NCBI RefSeq assembly: GCF_009709555.1
Contig: NZ_WJBG01000158.1
Span: 104,222-168,221, forward strand
Direction: 5' to 3'
DNA length: 64,000 nucleotides
Origin: Streptomyces blattellae
GTDB taxonomy: Bacteria > Actinomycetota > Actinomycetes > Streptomycetales > Streptomycetaceae
Below, one piece after another: positions 42,156 through 50,391 of this stretch. Each line of letters begins with the position of its first letter. Positions within the stretch are counted from its first letter, which is position 1. A model generated the notes under the pieces. That model was not told the origin of the DNA. It searched no databases and worked only from the letters and a program-made list of their open reading frames with translations. Position numbers and translations under genes: made by a program.

Positions 42156-42983
42156 TCACCGACCGAGTCGGCGCAGCACCTCGCGCGGGCGGTTGGTGAT
42201 GATGGAGTCGATGCCCAGGTCGATGCAGAGATCGACGTCCTGCGGTTCGTCCACGGTCCAGACGTGCACCTGGTGGCCGGCCCGCTTGAGGCGCTCGACG
42301 TAGGCCGGATGGTTCCGCACGATCCGGATCGAAGGGCCCGCGATGTGGACACCCGTGGGCAGCCGTCCGTCGCGCAGCCGGGGGGAGACGAACTGCATCA
42401 GATAGACCGTCGGCAGGGTCGGTGAGGCGGCCCGTACGCGGTGCAGTGAGCGGGCCGAGAAGCTCATGATGCGTACCTGGGACTTCGCCGGTGTGGCGGG
42501 CGCGTCCAGTCCGAAGCGCTTCAGGAGCAGCAGCAGCCGCTCCTCGACCTGGCCCGCCCAGCGGGTGGGGTGCTTGGTCTCCACGGCCAGCTCGATCCGT
42601 CGGCCGCTGTCGGCGATGAGTTCGAGCAGCCGCTCCAGGGTCAGCACGGAGGTGTCCTCCGGGTCCTCGGGCAGGTGCTCCCAGTCGGGTTCCTCGTCCC
42701 GCGTCCGCCAGGAGTCCCGGTGTTTCCAGGAGCCGAAGTCCAGGGCCGCCAGGTCGGCGAGTTCCAGCGCGGAGACCGCTCCGCGGCCGTTGGAGGTGCG
42801 GTTGACGCGGCGGTCGTGGACACAGACGAGATGGCCGTCGGCGGTCAGCCGCACATCGCACTCAAGGGCGTCCGCACCGTCCTCGATCGCCTTCCTGTAT
42901 GCGGCCAGGGTGTGCTCGGGAGCCTCTTCGGAGGCCCCGCGGTGGGCGACGACTTGAATCCGGTGCTGCCGTGCAGGGGTCAC
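42156..42983 (-). CDS. Glycerophosphodiester phosphodiesterase
   Basis: A 275-residue GDPD enzyme that splits glycerophosphodiesters into glycerol-3-phosphate and an alcohol. Family motifs: VVAHRGASEEAPEHTLAAY, GADALECDVRLTADGHLVCVHD, and a metal Glu in ELAVETKHP. The C-terminus has VHVWTVDEPQDVDL, also typical. No signal peptide, so cytosolic; it is probably UgpQ-like rather than secreted. GTG 42983 begins just before the family core. Confidence 0.92.
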   Translation of the reverse strand: MTPARQHRIQVVAHRGASEEAPEHTLAAYRKAIEDGADALECDVRLTADGHLVCVHDRRVNRTSNGRGAVSALELADLAALDFGSWKHRDSWRTRDEEPDWEHLPEDPEDTSVLTLERLLELIADSGRRIELAVETKHPTRWAGQVEERLLLLLKRFGLDAPATPAKSQVRIMSFSARSLHRVRAASPTLPTVYLMQFVSPRLRDGRLPTGVHIAGPSIRIVRNHPAYVERLKRAGHQVHVWTVDEPQDVDLCIDLGIDSIITNRPREVLRRLGR

Positions 42984-43329
42984 CGCGTCATGGTGCCACC
43001 GCGACGGGGTAGACGTGACCGCGAGACCCTGGTCCGCCGTGCACGCGCGCGTGGCGGGACGCGTGCATGCGCGCGTGGCAGGTCGGGGTGGTGGGACAGG
43101 GTGGCGGGACAGGGGCGCGGAGATGCGCATAACGCCGCCCGAAAGGTCCAATATAAAGGATGGTCTCACACCCACAGCGACCGCTTATGGTGCTCTGACG
43201 GCCCGTGGGAAAAGCTGTCGGCAGACAAAAAAGCACATGCACAGCTGAATCGCGCCGGACCGATGACAAGCGTGACGCGTGTGACCGAGTGCGACCGAGG
43301 ACAACAGCCGTGGATCGAGGAGAAAAGCT
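42984..43329. other. Divergent promoter region of GDPD and the HtrA-like gene
   Basis: About 346 bp. An 18-bp imperfect repeat (gtgcacgcgcgcgtggc type) occurs twice at about 43038-43080. An AT-rich spot CCAATATAAAGGATGG is at about 43150. GAGGAGAAAAGCT at 43318 is the ribosome site of the protease. Confidence 0.5.
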
Positions 43330-45090
43330 GTGAGCACCGAGAACGAGGGCACTACGGTACCCCCGGCCCCGTCCGCACCTCCCGTGCCGGTGGAATCTTC
43401 CGCAGCTTCCGCGCCGACGGCTCCCATACCGTCGGTGCCCGCGGGCGCCCCGGACGATGAACCAGCCCGCACCGCGACGGCCCATGCATCGGCCGAAGCC
43501 CCGGGCCCTGGCACTTCCCAGGGCGGCGGTTCCGCCCCGGACGCTTCCTGGCCGCCCCCGCCGCCGACCACCTCGTCGTTCGCGGAAGGTGGTGCGTCGG
43601 CCGGAGCGCCGGGCGCCGATACCTCGCAGGGCGGCGGTTCCGCCCCGGATGCTTCCTGGCCACCTCCGTCGCCGACCACCTCGTCGTACGCGGATGGTGA
43701 CGCGTCGGGTGCCGCGGCCGATGAACCGGCCCGCACCGAGCCTGCCCACGTGTCGGCCGGAGCGCCGGGCCCCAACACCTCGCAGGGCGGCGGTTCCGCC
43801 CCGGATGCTTCCTGGCCGTCCCCGCCGCCTGCCACCCCGTCGTACGCGGACGGCGGTGCCTCGGGAGCGGGCTTGTACGCCGATGAGGGCGCTGGCGGGG
43901 GCTCGTACACCGACGACGGCGTCGGAGGGGGCGGCTCCGGCTGGGGTGCCGGCTTCCCGCCGCCCGCTCCCAAGCCGCGCAGCAGGCGCGGTGGTCTGGT
44001 CGCCGCGATCCTGGTGGCCGCGCTGGTCGCGGGCGGCATCGGCGGCGGCCTCGGCTACACCCTGGCCGAGAACAACGACAGCTCCGACTCCTCCACCACC
44101 GTCACCGCCTCCGACAGCGGCGGCTCCGTCCAGCGCGATGCGGACACGATCGCGGGCGTCGCTCAGCAGGCCCTGCCGAGCACCGTCACCATTGAGGCCG
44201 AGAGCAGCAGCGGCGAGGGTGGCACCGGCACCGGCTTCGTCTTCGACAAAGAGGGCCACATCCTCACCAACAACCACGTGGTGGCCGACGCGGTCGACGG
44301 CGGCAAGCTGACGGCGACCTTCCCGGACGGCAAGAAGTACGACGCCGAGGTGGTCGGCCACGCGGCGGGCTACGACGTCGCGGTCATCAAGCTCAACGAC
44401 GCCCCGTCGAACCTGAAGCCCCTGACGCTGGGCAACTCCGACCAGGTGGCCGTCGGCGACTCCACCATCGCCATCGGTGCCCCCTTCGGTCTGTCCAACA
44501 CGGTGACGACGGGCATCATCAGCGCCAAGGACCGCCCCGTGGCCTCCAGCGACGGCACCGGCAGCAACGCGTCCTACATGAGCGCCCTGCAGACCGACGC
44601 CTCGATCAACCCGGGCAACTCCGGCGGCCCGCTGCTGGACGCCCAGGGCAACGTGATCGGCATCAACTCCGCGATCCAGTCCTCCGGCAGCAGTGCCAGC
44701 GGCCAGTCCGGCTCGATAGGGCTGGGCTTCGCCATCCCGATCAACCAGGCCAAGTACGTCGCACAGGAGCTGATCGAGACCGGCGAGCCGGTCTACGCGA
44801 AGATCGGCGCGTCCGTCTCCCTGGAGGAGACCACGGACGGCGCGAAGATCACCGAGGAGGGCGCCAGCGGCTCCGACCCCATCGAGTCGGGCGGCCCCGC
44901 CGACGACGCCGGCCTTGAGCCCGGCGACATCATCACCAAGCTCGACGACACGGTGATCGACTCCGGCCCCACCCTGATCGGCGAGATCTGGACCCACAAG
45001 CCCGGCGACAAGGTCAAGATCACCTACGAACGCGACGGCAAGAGCCGCACTGCGGACCTCACCCTGGGCTCCCGCGTCGGAGACAGCTGA
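43330..45090 (+). CDS. HtrA/DegP-like membrane-anchored serine protease with PDZ domain
   Basis: A 586-residue trypsin-like protease. The cytosolic N-terminus (about 220 residues) is disordered with three diverged copies of a Ser/Gly/Pro unit containing TSQGGGSAPDASW. One membrane helix follows (GLVAAILVAALVAGGIGGGLG). The protease domain carries the triad: His in ILTNNHVV, Asp in YDVAVIKL, Ser in INPGNSGGPLL. A PDZ domain closes the protein (about 495-580; GPADDAGLEPGDIITKLDD). It acts on misfolded proteins outside the membrane. GTG 43330 has GAGGAG upstream. Confidence 0.94.
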   Translation: MSTENEGTTVPPAPSAPPVPVESSAASAPTAPIPSVPAGAPDDEPARTATAHASAEAPGPGTSQGGGSAPDASWPPPPPTTSSFAEGGASAGAPGADTSQGGGSAPDASWPPPSPTTSSYADGDASGAAADEPARTEPAHVSAGAPGPNTSQGGGSAPDASWPSPPPATPSYADGGASGAGLYADEGAGGGSYTDDGVGGGGSGWGAGFPPPAPKPRSRRGGLVAAILVAALVAGGIGGGLGYTLAENNDSSDSSTTVTASDSGGSVQRDADTIAGVAQQALPSTVTIEAESSSGEGGTGTGFVFDKEGHILTNNHVVADAVDGGKLTATFPDGKKYDAEVVGHAAGYDVAVIKLNDAPSNLKPLTLGNSDQVAVGDSTIAIGAPFGLSNTVTTGIISAKDRPVASSDGTGSNASYMSALQTDASINPGNSGGPLLDAQGNVIGINSAIQSSGSSASGQSGSIGLGFAIPINQAKYVAQELIETGEPVYAKIGASVSLEETTDGAKITEEGASGSDPIESGGPADDAGLEPGDIITKLDDTVIDSGPTLIGEIWTHKPGDKVKITYERDGKSRTADLTLGSRVGDS

Positions 45091-45118
45091 TCCCCGCGCA
45101 CGTGCCACCGAGGCACTG

Positions 45119-45159
45119 ACCGCCGCCGCGCCGCCGATGAACGGCGGCGCGGCGGCGGT
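45119..45159 (+). terminator. Strong hairpin terminator after the HtrA-like gene
   Basis: A perfect 18-bp GC stem (45119-45136 with 45142-45159) around loop ATGAA, 28 bp after the protease stop. Confidence 0.9.
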
Positions 45160-45259
45160 CTGCCCGAACGGCTCCAGCAGCCCCCTTGTGGACCACGCCC
45201 CCGCGAAACGCCCGAGGCCGGTACGCTGTACCCGCTCCGCCCCTGGTGGGCAGGGGCGA

Positions 45260-45344
45260 GGTGGGTTGCCCGAGCGGCCTAAGGGAACGGTCTTGAAAAC
45301 CGTCGTGGCGCGAGTCACCGTGGGTTCAAATCCCACACCCACCG
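45260..45344 (+). tRNA. tRNA-Ser (anticodon UGA)
   Basis: An 85-nt cloverleaf. The acceptor stem GGTGGGT (45260-45266) pairs with ACCCACC (45337-45343), discriminator G at 45344. The anticodon loop CTTGAAA reads TGA. A long class II variable arm (TGGCGCGAGTCA region) and the T-loop GGTTCAAATCC are present. CCA is not encoded. It decodes UCA and related serine codons. Confidence 0.95.
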
Positions 45345-45366
45345 CAGATCAGCGCGGGAACGCGCC

Positions 45367-45406
45367 AAAGGGGTGCCCCCCTGAGAGCTGAGAGGGGCAC
45401 CCCTTT
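45367..45406. terminator. Bidirectional hairpin after tRNA-Ser
   Basis: AAAGGGGTGCCCC (45367-45379) pairs perfectly with GGGGCACCCCTTT (45394-45406), loop 14 nt. It serves the tRNA and the convergent CU044_5270 gene. Confidence 0.9.
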
Positions 45407-45432
45407 GCGTGTGTGCGCGGGAGTGGTGTGGG

Positions 45433-46497
45433 TCAGTTGCCGGACGTGACGGGTTTTGTGCCGTGCTGGTCGACGACCGTGCGCCGGATGACGGCGTTGG
45501 TGCCGTACAGGATGTCGGCTTTGCTGCCCGCCGTCCTTTCCCTGGCCATGTACGAACGCGAGCCGAGGTAGGCCAGCGTCTGCTTGTCGAAGATCCACTC
45601 GTCACGGGTCGCGGAGGCCGGGTCCTCGCGGGTGATGCCGATGCCGTGCCGCCCGGCGGCGTCGACCGCGTCGGGGATCTCGGTCACGCCGGGGATCATG
45701 GCGGCTGCCTTGTAGAGGGCGGAGGCGTTGGCAGGCGGCATGATCGCCTCGTCGAGCAGATCGCCGATCTTGTTGAAGACGGCCTGCTCCTTCGACTCGT
45801 CGTCGCTCACCCGGGTCTGGGCGTAGAGGAGTTCGAGCAGGGCGCCGGGGTCGGTGGGCAGCGAGGCCAGCCACTGGTACGTGGGGCGGTCGATGCCCGC
45901 CGGGACGGCAGTGGGGGACTCGATGGGGATGGTCTGGCCGGGCATCACGGCATCCTTCCCGGATTCGCGCAGCCATCCACTGGTGGCGACGGGGTCGGCG
46001 GCCTGCGAGATCCAGACCTCCCGCGTGTGCCGGGCACCAAGCCGCACCGGCCCCTCGAACGTGCCCGCGTTCGAGCGGATCAGGCTCTCCACGTACACGA
46101 ACTGGCCGTCCTTCACCGGCGTCGCGGTGGTCGCCATGGACGCGGCGGCGATGCGGTCGAGCGTGACGGACGCGCTGTTCGCCCCGGCCTCTGTGGTCGC
46201 GGGCCTGGTTCCCACCGCCGGCGCGGAACCGTTTCCGCCGCCGGAGAGCGTGACGACCAGTGCCCCGGCCAGTGCCGTCGCCGCGACGGGCAACACCACG
46301 GCCGTACGCGGGAATCGGCGTCGGGGCGCCGGGGGCGCCTGGGTGGGGGCGGTGCTGTCGCGGTCGATCCGCTGCATCAGAACGTCCTTGAAGTGGAGGT
46401 GTCTGCTCGGCGGGAGGTCCCATTCGGCCGGGGCTGACAGCAACTCCTCGGCCTCACTCCGGGCGGACCCGGCGCGCGGCAGGTTGTCGGCGTTCAC
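45433..46497 (-). CDS. CU044_5270-family membrane-associated protein, sigma factor partner
   Basis: A 354-residue protein starting at GTG 46497, overlapping the sigma-factor stop (GTGA). A short cytosolic N-terminus (SAPAEWDLPPSRHLHFKDVLMQRI) could bind the sigma factor. One membrane helix (FPRTAVVLPVAATALAGALVVTLSG) is followed by an extracytoplasmic domain of about 270 residues. The family always sits beside such sigma factors in actinobacteria, as I recall. An anti-sigma-like role is plausible, but a zinc motif is absent. Confidence 0.85.
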   Translation of the reverse strand: MNADNLPRAGSARSEAEELLSAPAEWDLPPSRHLHFKDVLMQRIDRDSTAPTQAPPAPRRRFPRTAVVLPVAATALAGALVVTLSGGGNGSAPAVGTRPATTEAGANSASVTLDRIAAASMATTATPVKDGQFVYVESLIRSNAGTFEGPVRLGARHTREVWISQAADPVATSGWLRESGKDAVMPGQTIPIESPTAVPAGIDRPTYQWLASLPTDPGALLELLYAQTRVSDDESKEQAVFNKIGDLLDEAIMPPANASALYKAAAMIPGVTEIPDAVDAAGRHGIGITREDPASATRDEWIFDKQTLAYLGSRSYMARERTAGSKADILYGTNAVIRRTVVDQHGTKPVTSGN

Positions 46498-47138
46498 GGG
46501 GTTTCCTCCTGCAGAAACAGGGCCGCGAATGCGGCCTCACCCTCTACCTCTCCGCAACGGTCGGGCGGTTCCGCCCGGTGCTCGGGTGGGCCGGAGCTCA
46601 GCTTGGCAAGCCGTGCGCGGGCGCGGGACAGCCGCGAACGCACGGTGCCGACCGGAACGCCGAGAGCCTGGGCGGCCTGCTGATAGTCCAGCCCGGCGGC
46701 CACGCACAGGGCGAGCACCTCCCGGTCCTGGCGGCGCAGCCGGCTCAGCGCGCGATGGACCACCGCGAGACGGCGTGCGTCGTCGATCCGGCCGGCCGCC
46801 TCGTCCGCGAAGTCCTCGACGGGAGGCGGGGCCGGGGTGCGGGCCAGGAAGGCGAGCCGGCGGCGCACGCCACGGTTGGCATTGCGGGCCTTGTGCGTGG
46901 CGATGCCGAGCAGCCACGGTTTGAGCGATCCACCCTCCGGGTCCACGGTCCGCCGGGTACGCCAGGCGGCGAGGAACGTCTCCGACATCGCCTCCTCGGC
47001 CTCCGACCAGTCACCGGTCAGCCGCAGGGCATGGTTGTAGACCGCGCGCGCGTGCTGGTCGTACAGCTCGGCGAAGGCCTCACGGTCCCCTGCCCGTATG
47101 CGCGTACGTACTGACTCGCCTTGTTCCGTTTCCCTCAC
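46494..47138 (-). CDS. ECF-type RNA polymerase sigma factor
   Basis: A 214-residue extracytoplasmic-function sigma factor. Region 2: FAELYDQHARAVYNHALRLTGDWSEAEEAMSETFLAAWR. Region 4: LPVEDF... to QDREVLALCVAAGLDYQQAAQALGVPVGTVRSRLSRARARL. GTG 47138 (VRETEQGES) is chosen since CGGAGAG lies upstream and the frame before it lacks starts. Coupled to the CU044_5270 gene, which probably controls its activity. Confidence 0.93.
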   Translation of the reverse strand: MRETEQGESVRTRIRAGDREAFAELYDQHARAVYNHALRLTGDWSEAEEAMSETFLAAWRTRRTVDPEGGSLKPWLLGIATHKARNANRGVRRRLAFLARTPAPPPVEDFADEAAGRIDDARRLAVVHRALSRLRRQDREVLALCVAAGLDYQQAAQALGVPVGTVRSRLSRARARLAKLSSGPPEHRAEPPDRCGEVEGEAAFAALFLQEETP

Positions 47139-47207
47139 ACTCGTAACTCTCCGATGGCCGCCGCGGGTTCCTGTGGCCTGCGCCACACAATGGCACGGCT
47201 GCCAGTG

Positions 47208-47243
47208 CTGGAGGTACTGGAGGTACTGGAGGTACTGGAGGTA
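47208..47243. repeat. 9-bp tandem repeat, four copies
   Basis: Unit ctggaggta, four perfect copies and a degenerate fifth, in the 157-bp gap upstream of the ECF sigma gene. Confidence 0.85.
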
Positions 47244-47295
47244 CTGAAGGCACGGTCGGCACTGCTGACGCTGCTGCCTCGGTGGGGGTGCGTCA

Positions 47296-48162
47296 TCATG
47301 GCTGATGCCCCGTCATACGCGCCGCCGACGCGATCGTGGCGCGGGCCTCGCGTTCGCCGAGGCCGGCGTTGAGGGCTGCCTCGACCAGCGGTTCTACGAG
47401 GTCGGGGCCGATGCCGTCCTCGTAGGCGCGGCAAGCCGCCCAGAACAGGCGGGTGTTGCGCTGTCCCTCGTGGGCGGCGAGGACGAACTGGACGAGGCCC
47501 TGGCCGTGTCCCCCGGTCGTCGGGGGTGTGAGGTGGTGGGTGCGGGGCGGTGGGAGCAGCAGGCGCAGGAGGGCGGGCGGGCAGGCCGCGGGGGCGAGGT
47601 GCGTGGTGCCGGGGGCGGTGCTGTAGATGCCGTACTCGGTGCGGGAGCCGGGGCCGACGAGGTAGCCGCCGGCACCCCGGATGTCGATGCCGGGCGCCAG
47701 ACGGCTCGCGGAATTGGGGACGACGATGTCCGGGGGGCCGCTGAGCCACAGATGGCGGCCGCCGCTGGGGGTCAGGACGACGACGGTGTCGGGGATCGTG
47801 AACAGGTGTCGCAGGGCCAGTTCGCGCAGGGCCGCCGAGGAGTCCGCGCCCGACTTGGTGTCCAGGTCGACGCCGATCAGGTGGTGCGGGGGCAGACCGC
47901 AGGCGATGCCGTAGCCGGTGGCCCAGGGTGCGGCGGCGAACAGTTCGCGGATGCGCGCCGGGTCGGTCGAGGCGTCGTACACGCCGTGTCCGAAACGGCC
48001 GCATTCGCCGTGGCAGAGGGGTGGGGCCGGGTCGTCGCGGTGGGGGGAGCGCAGGGCCGGGAGTTTCGTCCGGGACAGGGGGATGACGGCCAGTCCGCGT
48101 TCCGCGGCTGACAGGGCGTGTGCGAGGGCCAGCGTCGTGGCCTGCCGGTCGGTGGTGGCCAT
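47296..48162 (-). CDS. Bifunctional DNA primase/polymerase (prim-pol) protein
   Basis: A 288-residue archaeo-eukaryotic-primase-type protein (PF09250-like). Motif I with the metal aspartates is LIGVDLDTKSG, motif II is TPSGGRHLWLSG, and further conserved parts are APGIDIRGAGGYLVGPGS. An N-terminal Cys/His patch LCHGECGRFGHG is also present. No helicase domain follows, so it is the polymerase part only. ATG 48162 has GGAGG nearly touching it; another start is possible. Cargo of old integrated plasmids or phages is one origin for such genes. Confidence 0.82.
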   Translation of the reverse strand: MATTDRQATTLALAHALSAAERGLAVIPLSRTKLPALRSPHRDDPAPPLCHGECGRFGHGVYDASTDPARIRELFAAAPWATGYGIACGLPPHHLIGVDLDTKSGADSSAALRELALRHLFTIPDTVVVLTPSGGRHLWLSGPPDIVVPNSASRLAPGIDIRGAGGYLVGPGSRTEYGIYSTAPGTTHLAPAACPPALLRLLLPPPRTHHLTPPTTGGHGQGLVQFVLAAHEGQRNTRLFWAACRAYEDGIGPDLVEPLVEAALNAGLGEREARATIASAARMTGHQP

Positions 48163-48528
48163 ACCTCCATGCTCGTACAGGTGTTCGAAAAAGGGAAGGG
48201 GGGCCGGGTGCGACTCGCCGGGGTCGGCAGGTTGGCCGGAAACGCGTCGGAACGCTTCACCCCTTGTGGCGCTTGGGACGGAGGTGCCGGGCCTGCCCTG
48301 CCCTGGGGGTGAAGGCAACCAAAGGGGTTTATCGACTTGTCATCACGCTTCAGGGCGAATAGGGGCTTCCGGGGTGGTTCGCCGGGGATTCGGTGGGCAA
48401 CTCTGATCTTGCGACGTCGTGCACAGCACCGAGGCGGATGGCCAACTGCCTTGGTACAAGCCGTACTTCACGTACCACGCGCACTTTCGGCCCGACAGCC
48501 GGTGCGTACCTTGTTCTGGAGGAACAAC
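48163..48528. other. Divergent intergenic region
   Basis: About 366 bp between prim-pol and the secreted-protein gene. No gene is supported. CTGGAGGA at 48516-48523 is the ribosome site of the next gene. Confidence 0.5.
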
Positions 48529-48852
48529 ATGGCAAGCATCCGTACCGTCCGCGTCATCGCCGCCGTCTCCGCCCTTCCGCTCGCCGCGGCCCTCTTCGCC
48601 GGCGTCGCGACGGCGGACACCGGCGCCCTCGCGGACGACGGATCGATCGCGGCCGTCACCAAGGCCTCCGCCGGCATCATCGGCAGCGGTGTCGGCGGCG
48701 ACAACAACGGCAACTCGTCCACCACGCAGCAGCAGGCGGTAGGCGACGGCGCCTCGAACCAGAGCAACACCGCCCAGGTCGACGGCTCCGCCTTCACGGC
48801 CATCAACCAGGGCAACGAGAACGTCGCAGTCAACTTCGCTCCCCTCTGGTGA
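48529..48852 (+). CDS. Small secreted Asn/Gln-rich protein
   Basis: A 107-residue protein with a signal peptide (MASIRTVRVIAAVSALPLAAALFAG start, cleavage near TADTGA). The mature part is about 78 residues, Gly/Asn/Gln/Ser-rich: GVGGDNNGNSSTTQQQAVG, SNQSNTAQVDGSAF, AINQGNENVAVNF. No cysteine. The spaced Q/N pattern recalls curlin-type or chaplin-like surface proteins, but it has no recognisable chaplin domain. A surface-amyloid role is speculation. A strong terminator follows. Confidence 0.78.
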   Translation: MASIRTVRVIAAVSALPLAAALFAGVATADTGALADDGSIAAVTKASAGIIGSGVGGDNNGNSSTTQQQAVGDGASNQSNTAQVDGSAFTAINQGNENVAVNFAPLW

Positions 48853-48928
48853 GACCGGGCGGGCCGGCCCCCGGGCGCCGGTCCTGAACTCCCTTGTGGG
48901 GTGTGCTCTGTGGGGTGGTAACACGTCC

Positions 48929-48956
48929 GCGCGGCGGTGCTTCGGCACCGCCGCGC
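48929..48956 (+). terminator. Strong hairpin terminator
   Basis: GCGCGGCGGTGC-TTCG-GCACCGCCGCGC, a perfect 12-bp stem with a stable TTCG loop, 77 bp after the secreted-protein stop. Confidence 0.9.
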
Positions 48957-49045
48957 AGGCGTTTTCCCTCTGCGGCAGGCGTCTTCCTTCTGCGGCAGGC
49001 GTTCGCCGTCTGAGTCAGGCGCTTTTCGCGGGAGCGTGACGACCT

Positions 49046-49075
49046 TGACAGACCGTCATATCTGACGGACAGTCA
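49046..49075. promoter_or_regulatory. TetR-type operator upstream of the igr-like operon
   Basis: TGACAGACCGTCA (49046-49058) and TGACGGACAGTCA (49063-49075) are two similar half-palindromes spaced 17 bp, forming together a larger dyad with CCGTCA-TATC-TGACGG at the centre. It overlaps the promoter region 40 bp before the first gene. It differs from the KstR motif I recall. The regulator is not in the window. Confidence 0.6.
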
Positions 49076-49114
49076 GAAATCCTCGCCCGTACGATGCCCC
49101 GGAGGGCCGTCATC

Positions 49115-50290
49115 GTGCACCTCGCCCCCACCGAGCGCCAGCAGCGACTGCGTGCCGAGCTGCGCGGGTACTTCCGTGACCTCATGCCGGACGGGCCGCC
49201 CCCGGCGGACGAGCACGCGCGCGTGCGTGCACTGCGACGCCGTATCGGCGCGGACGGCTGGCTGGGACTCGGCTGGCCCGTCGAGTACGGCGGCCAAGGC
49301 CGGGGCGCGGACGAGCAGTTCGTCTTCTTCGACGAGGCGTACCGGGCGGGCGCACCCGTCTCGATGGTCACCCTGAACACGGTCGGGCCGACCCTGATGA
49401 AGTACGGCAGCGAAGAGCAGAAGGCGACCTTCCTGCCGGGCATTCTGCGCGGCGAACTCGTCTTCGCGATCGGCTACAGCGAGCCGTCGGCCGGGACCGA
49501 CCTGGCGTCGTTGCGAACCCGGGCGGTACGGGACGGCGCCGGCGACTGGCTTGTCGACGGCCAGAAGATCTTCACCTCTGGCGCCCAGCACGCCGACTGG
49601 ATCTGGCTGGCCTGCCGCACCGACCCCGACGCCCCCAAACACCGCGGCATCTCGATCCTCCTCGTCCCCACCGACGCCCCCGGATTCTCGTGGACGCCGA
49701 TCGAGACGGTCGGTGGGCAGACCACTACGGCCACGTACTACGACGCCGTCCGCGTCCCGGCCGGCAACCTTGTCGGCGCGCGGAACGAGGGCTGGACGCT
49801 CATCACCAACCAGCTCAACCACGAGCGGGTCGCCCTCGCCGCGCTCGGCATGCAGGCCGAGGACTTCTACACGGCTGCGCTGAAGGCCGTACGCACCCCC
49901 GATCCGGTGACGGGAAGGCGCCGGGTTGACGAGCCGTGGGTGCGATCTCAGCTGGCCGAGGCGCATGCCCGGCTGGCGGCATCGCGCCTGCTCAGCTGGC
50001 GTTTGGTGGGGAATGTGGGGGCGGGCCGCCTGGCGCCAGGAGACGCGAGCGGCGTGAAAGTCGCGGGAACTGAATCGGCGGTGGCTACGTACCGAATATG
50101 TCAGCACGTGATCGGGACGGACGGGCTGGCGGGGCTGGTTCGTCCGGGGTCGCCGGGGGCGTTCGGGGACGGCGAGCTGGAGCGGCTGAACAGGGCGGCG
50201 CAGATCAACACGTTTGGGGGCGGGGTGAGCGAGGTGCAGCGGGAGATCGTCGCGACGATGCGGCTCGGGATGACGAGGGGGCGGCGGTGA
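49115..50290 (+). CDS. Acyl-CoA dehydrogenase (ChsE2/FadE29-like)
   Basis: A 391-residue FAD acyl-CoA dehydrogenase. Start at GTG 49115 (VHLAPTERQQ) since GGAGG is upstream. Family motifs: GWPVEYGGQG, FAIGYSEPSAGTDLASLRT, LVDGQKIFTSGAQHADW, LNHERVALAALG. In operon order and similarity it matches the FadE29/ChsE2 partner of the mycobacterial ChsE1-ChsE2 heteromer, which oxidises the last C3 side chain of cholesterol catabolites. First gene after the TetR-type operator. Steroid specificity is inferred from the five-gene order. Confidence 0.9.
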   Translation: MHLAPTERQQRLRAELRGYFRDLMPDGPPPADEHARVRALRRRIGADGWLGLGWPVEYGGQGRGADEQFVFFDEAYRAGAPVSMVTLNTVGPTLMKYGSEEQKATFLPGILRGELVFAIGYSEPSAGTDLASLRTRAVRDGAGDWLVDGQKIFTSGAQHADWIWLACRTDPDAPKHRGISILLVPTDAPGFSWTPIETVGGQTTTATYYDAVRVPAGNLVGARNEGWTLITNQLNHERVALAALGMQAEDFYTAALKAVRTPDPVTGRRRVDEPWVRSQLAEAHARLAASRLLSWRLVGNVGAGRLAPGDASGVKVAGTESAVATYRICQHVIGTDGLAGLVRPGSPGAFGDGELERLNRAAQINTFGGGVSEVQREIVATMRLGMTRGRR

Positions 50291-50332
50291 AGGGGCAGGG
50301 GGACGGAGCAGGGGACGGAGCAGAGGGACTTG

Positions 50333-50391
50333 GCAGGGACGGGGGTGAGCGAGGTGCATACGGAGCAGGGACGGGGGTGAGCGAGGTGCAT
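50333..50391. repeat. 27-bp duplication across the ChsH2-like start
   Basis: Two 27-bp copies (50333-50359, 50365-50391) with a 32-bp period. Each holds the GTG-AGC-GAG-GTG sequence that forms the start of the next gene; only the second copy is in frame. Confidence 0.85.
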
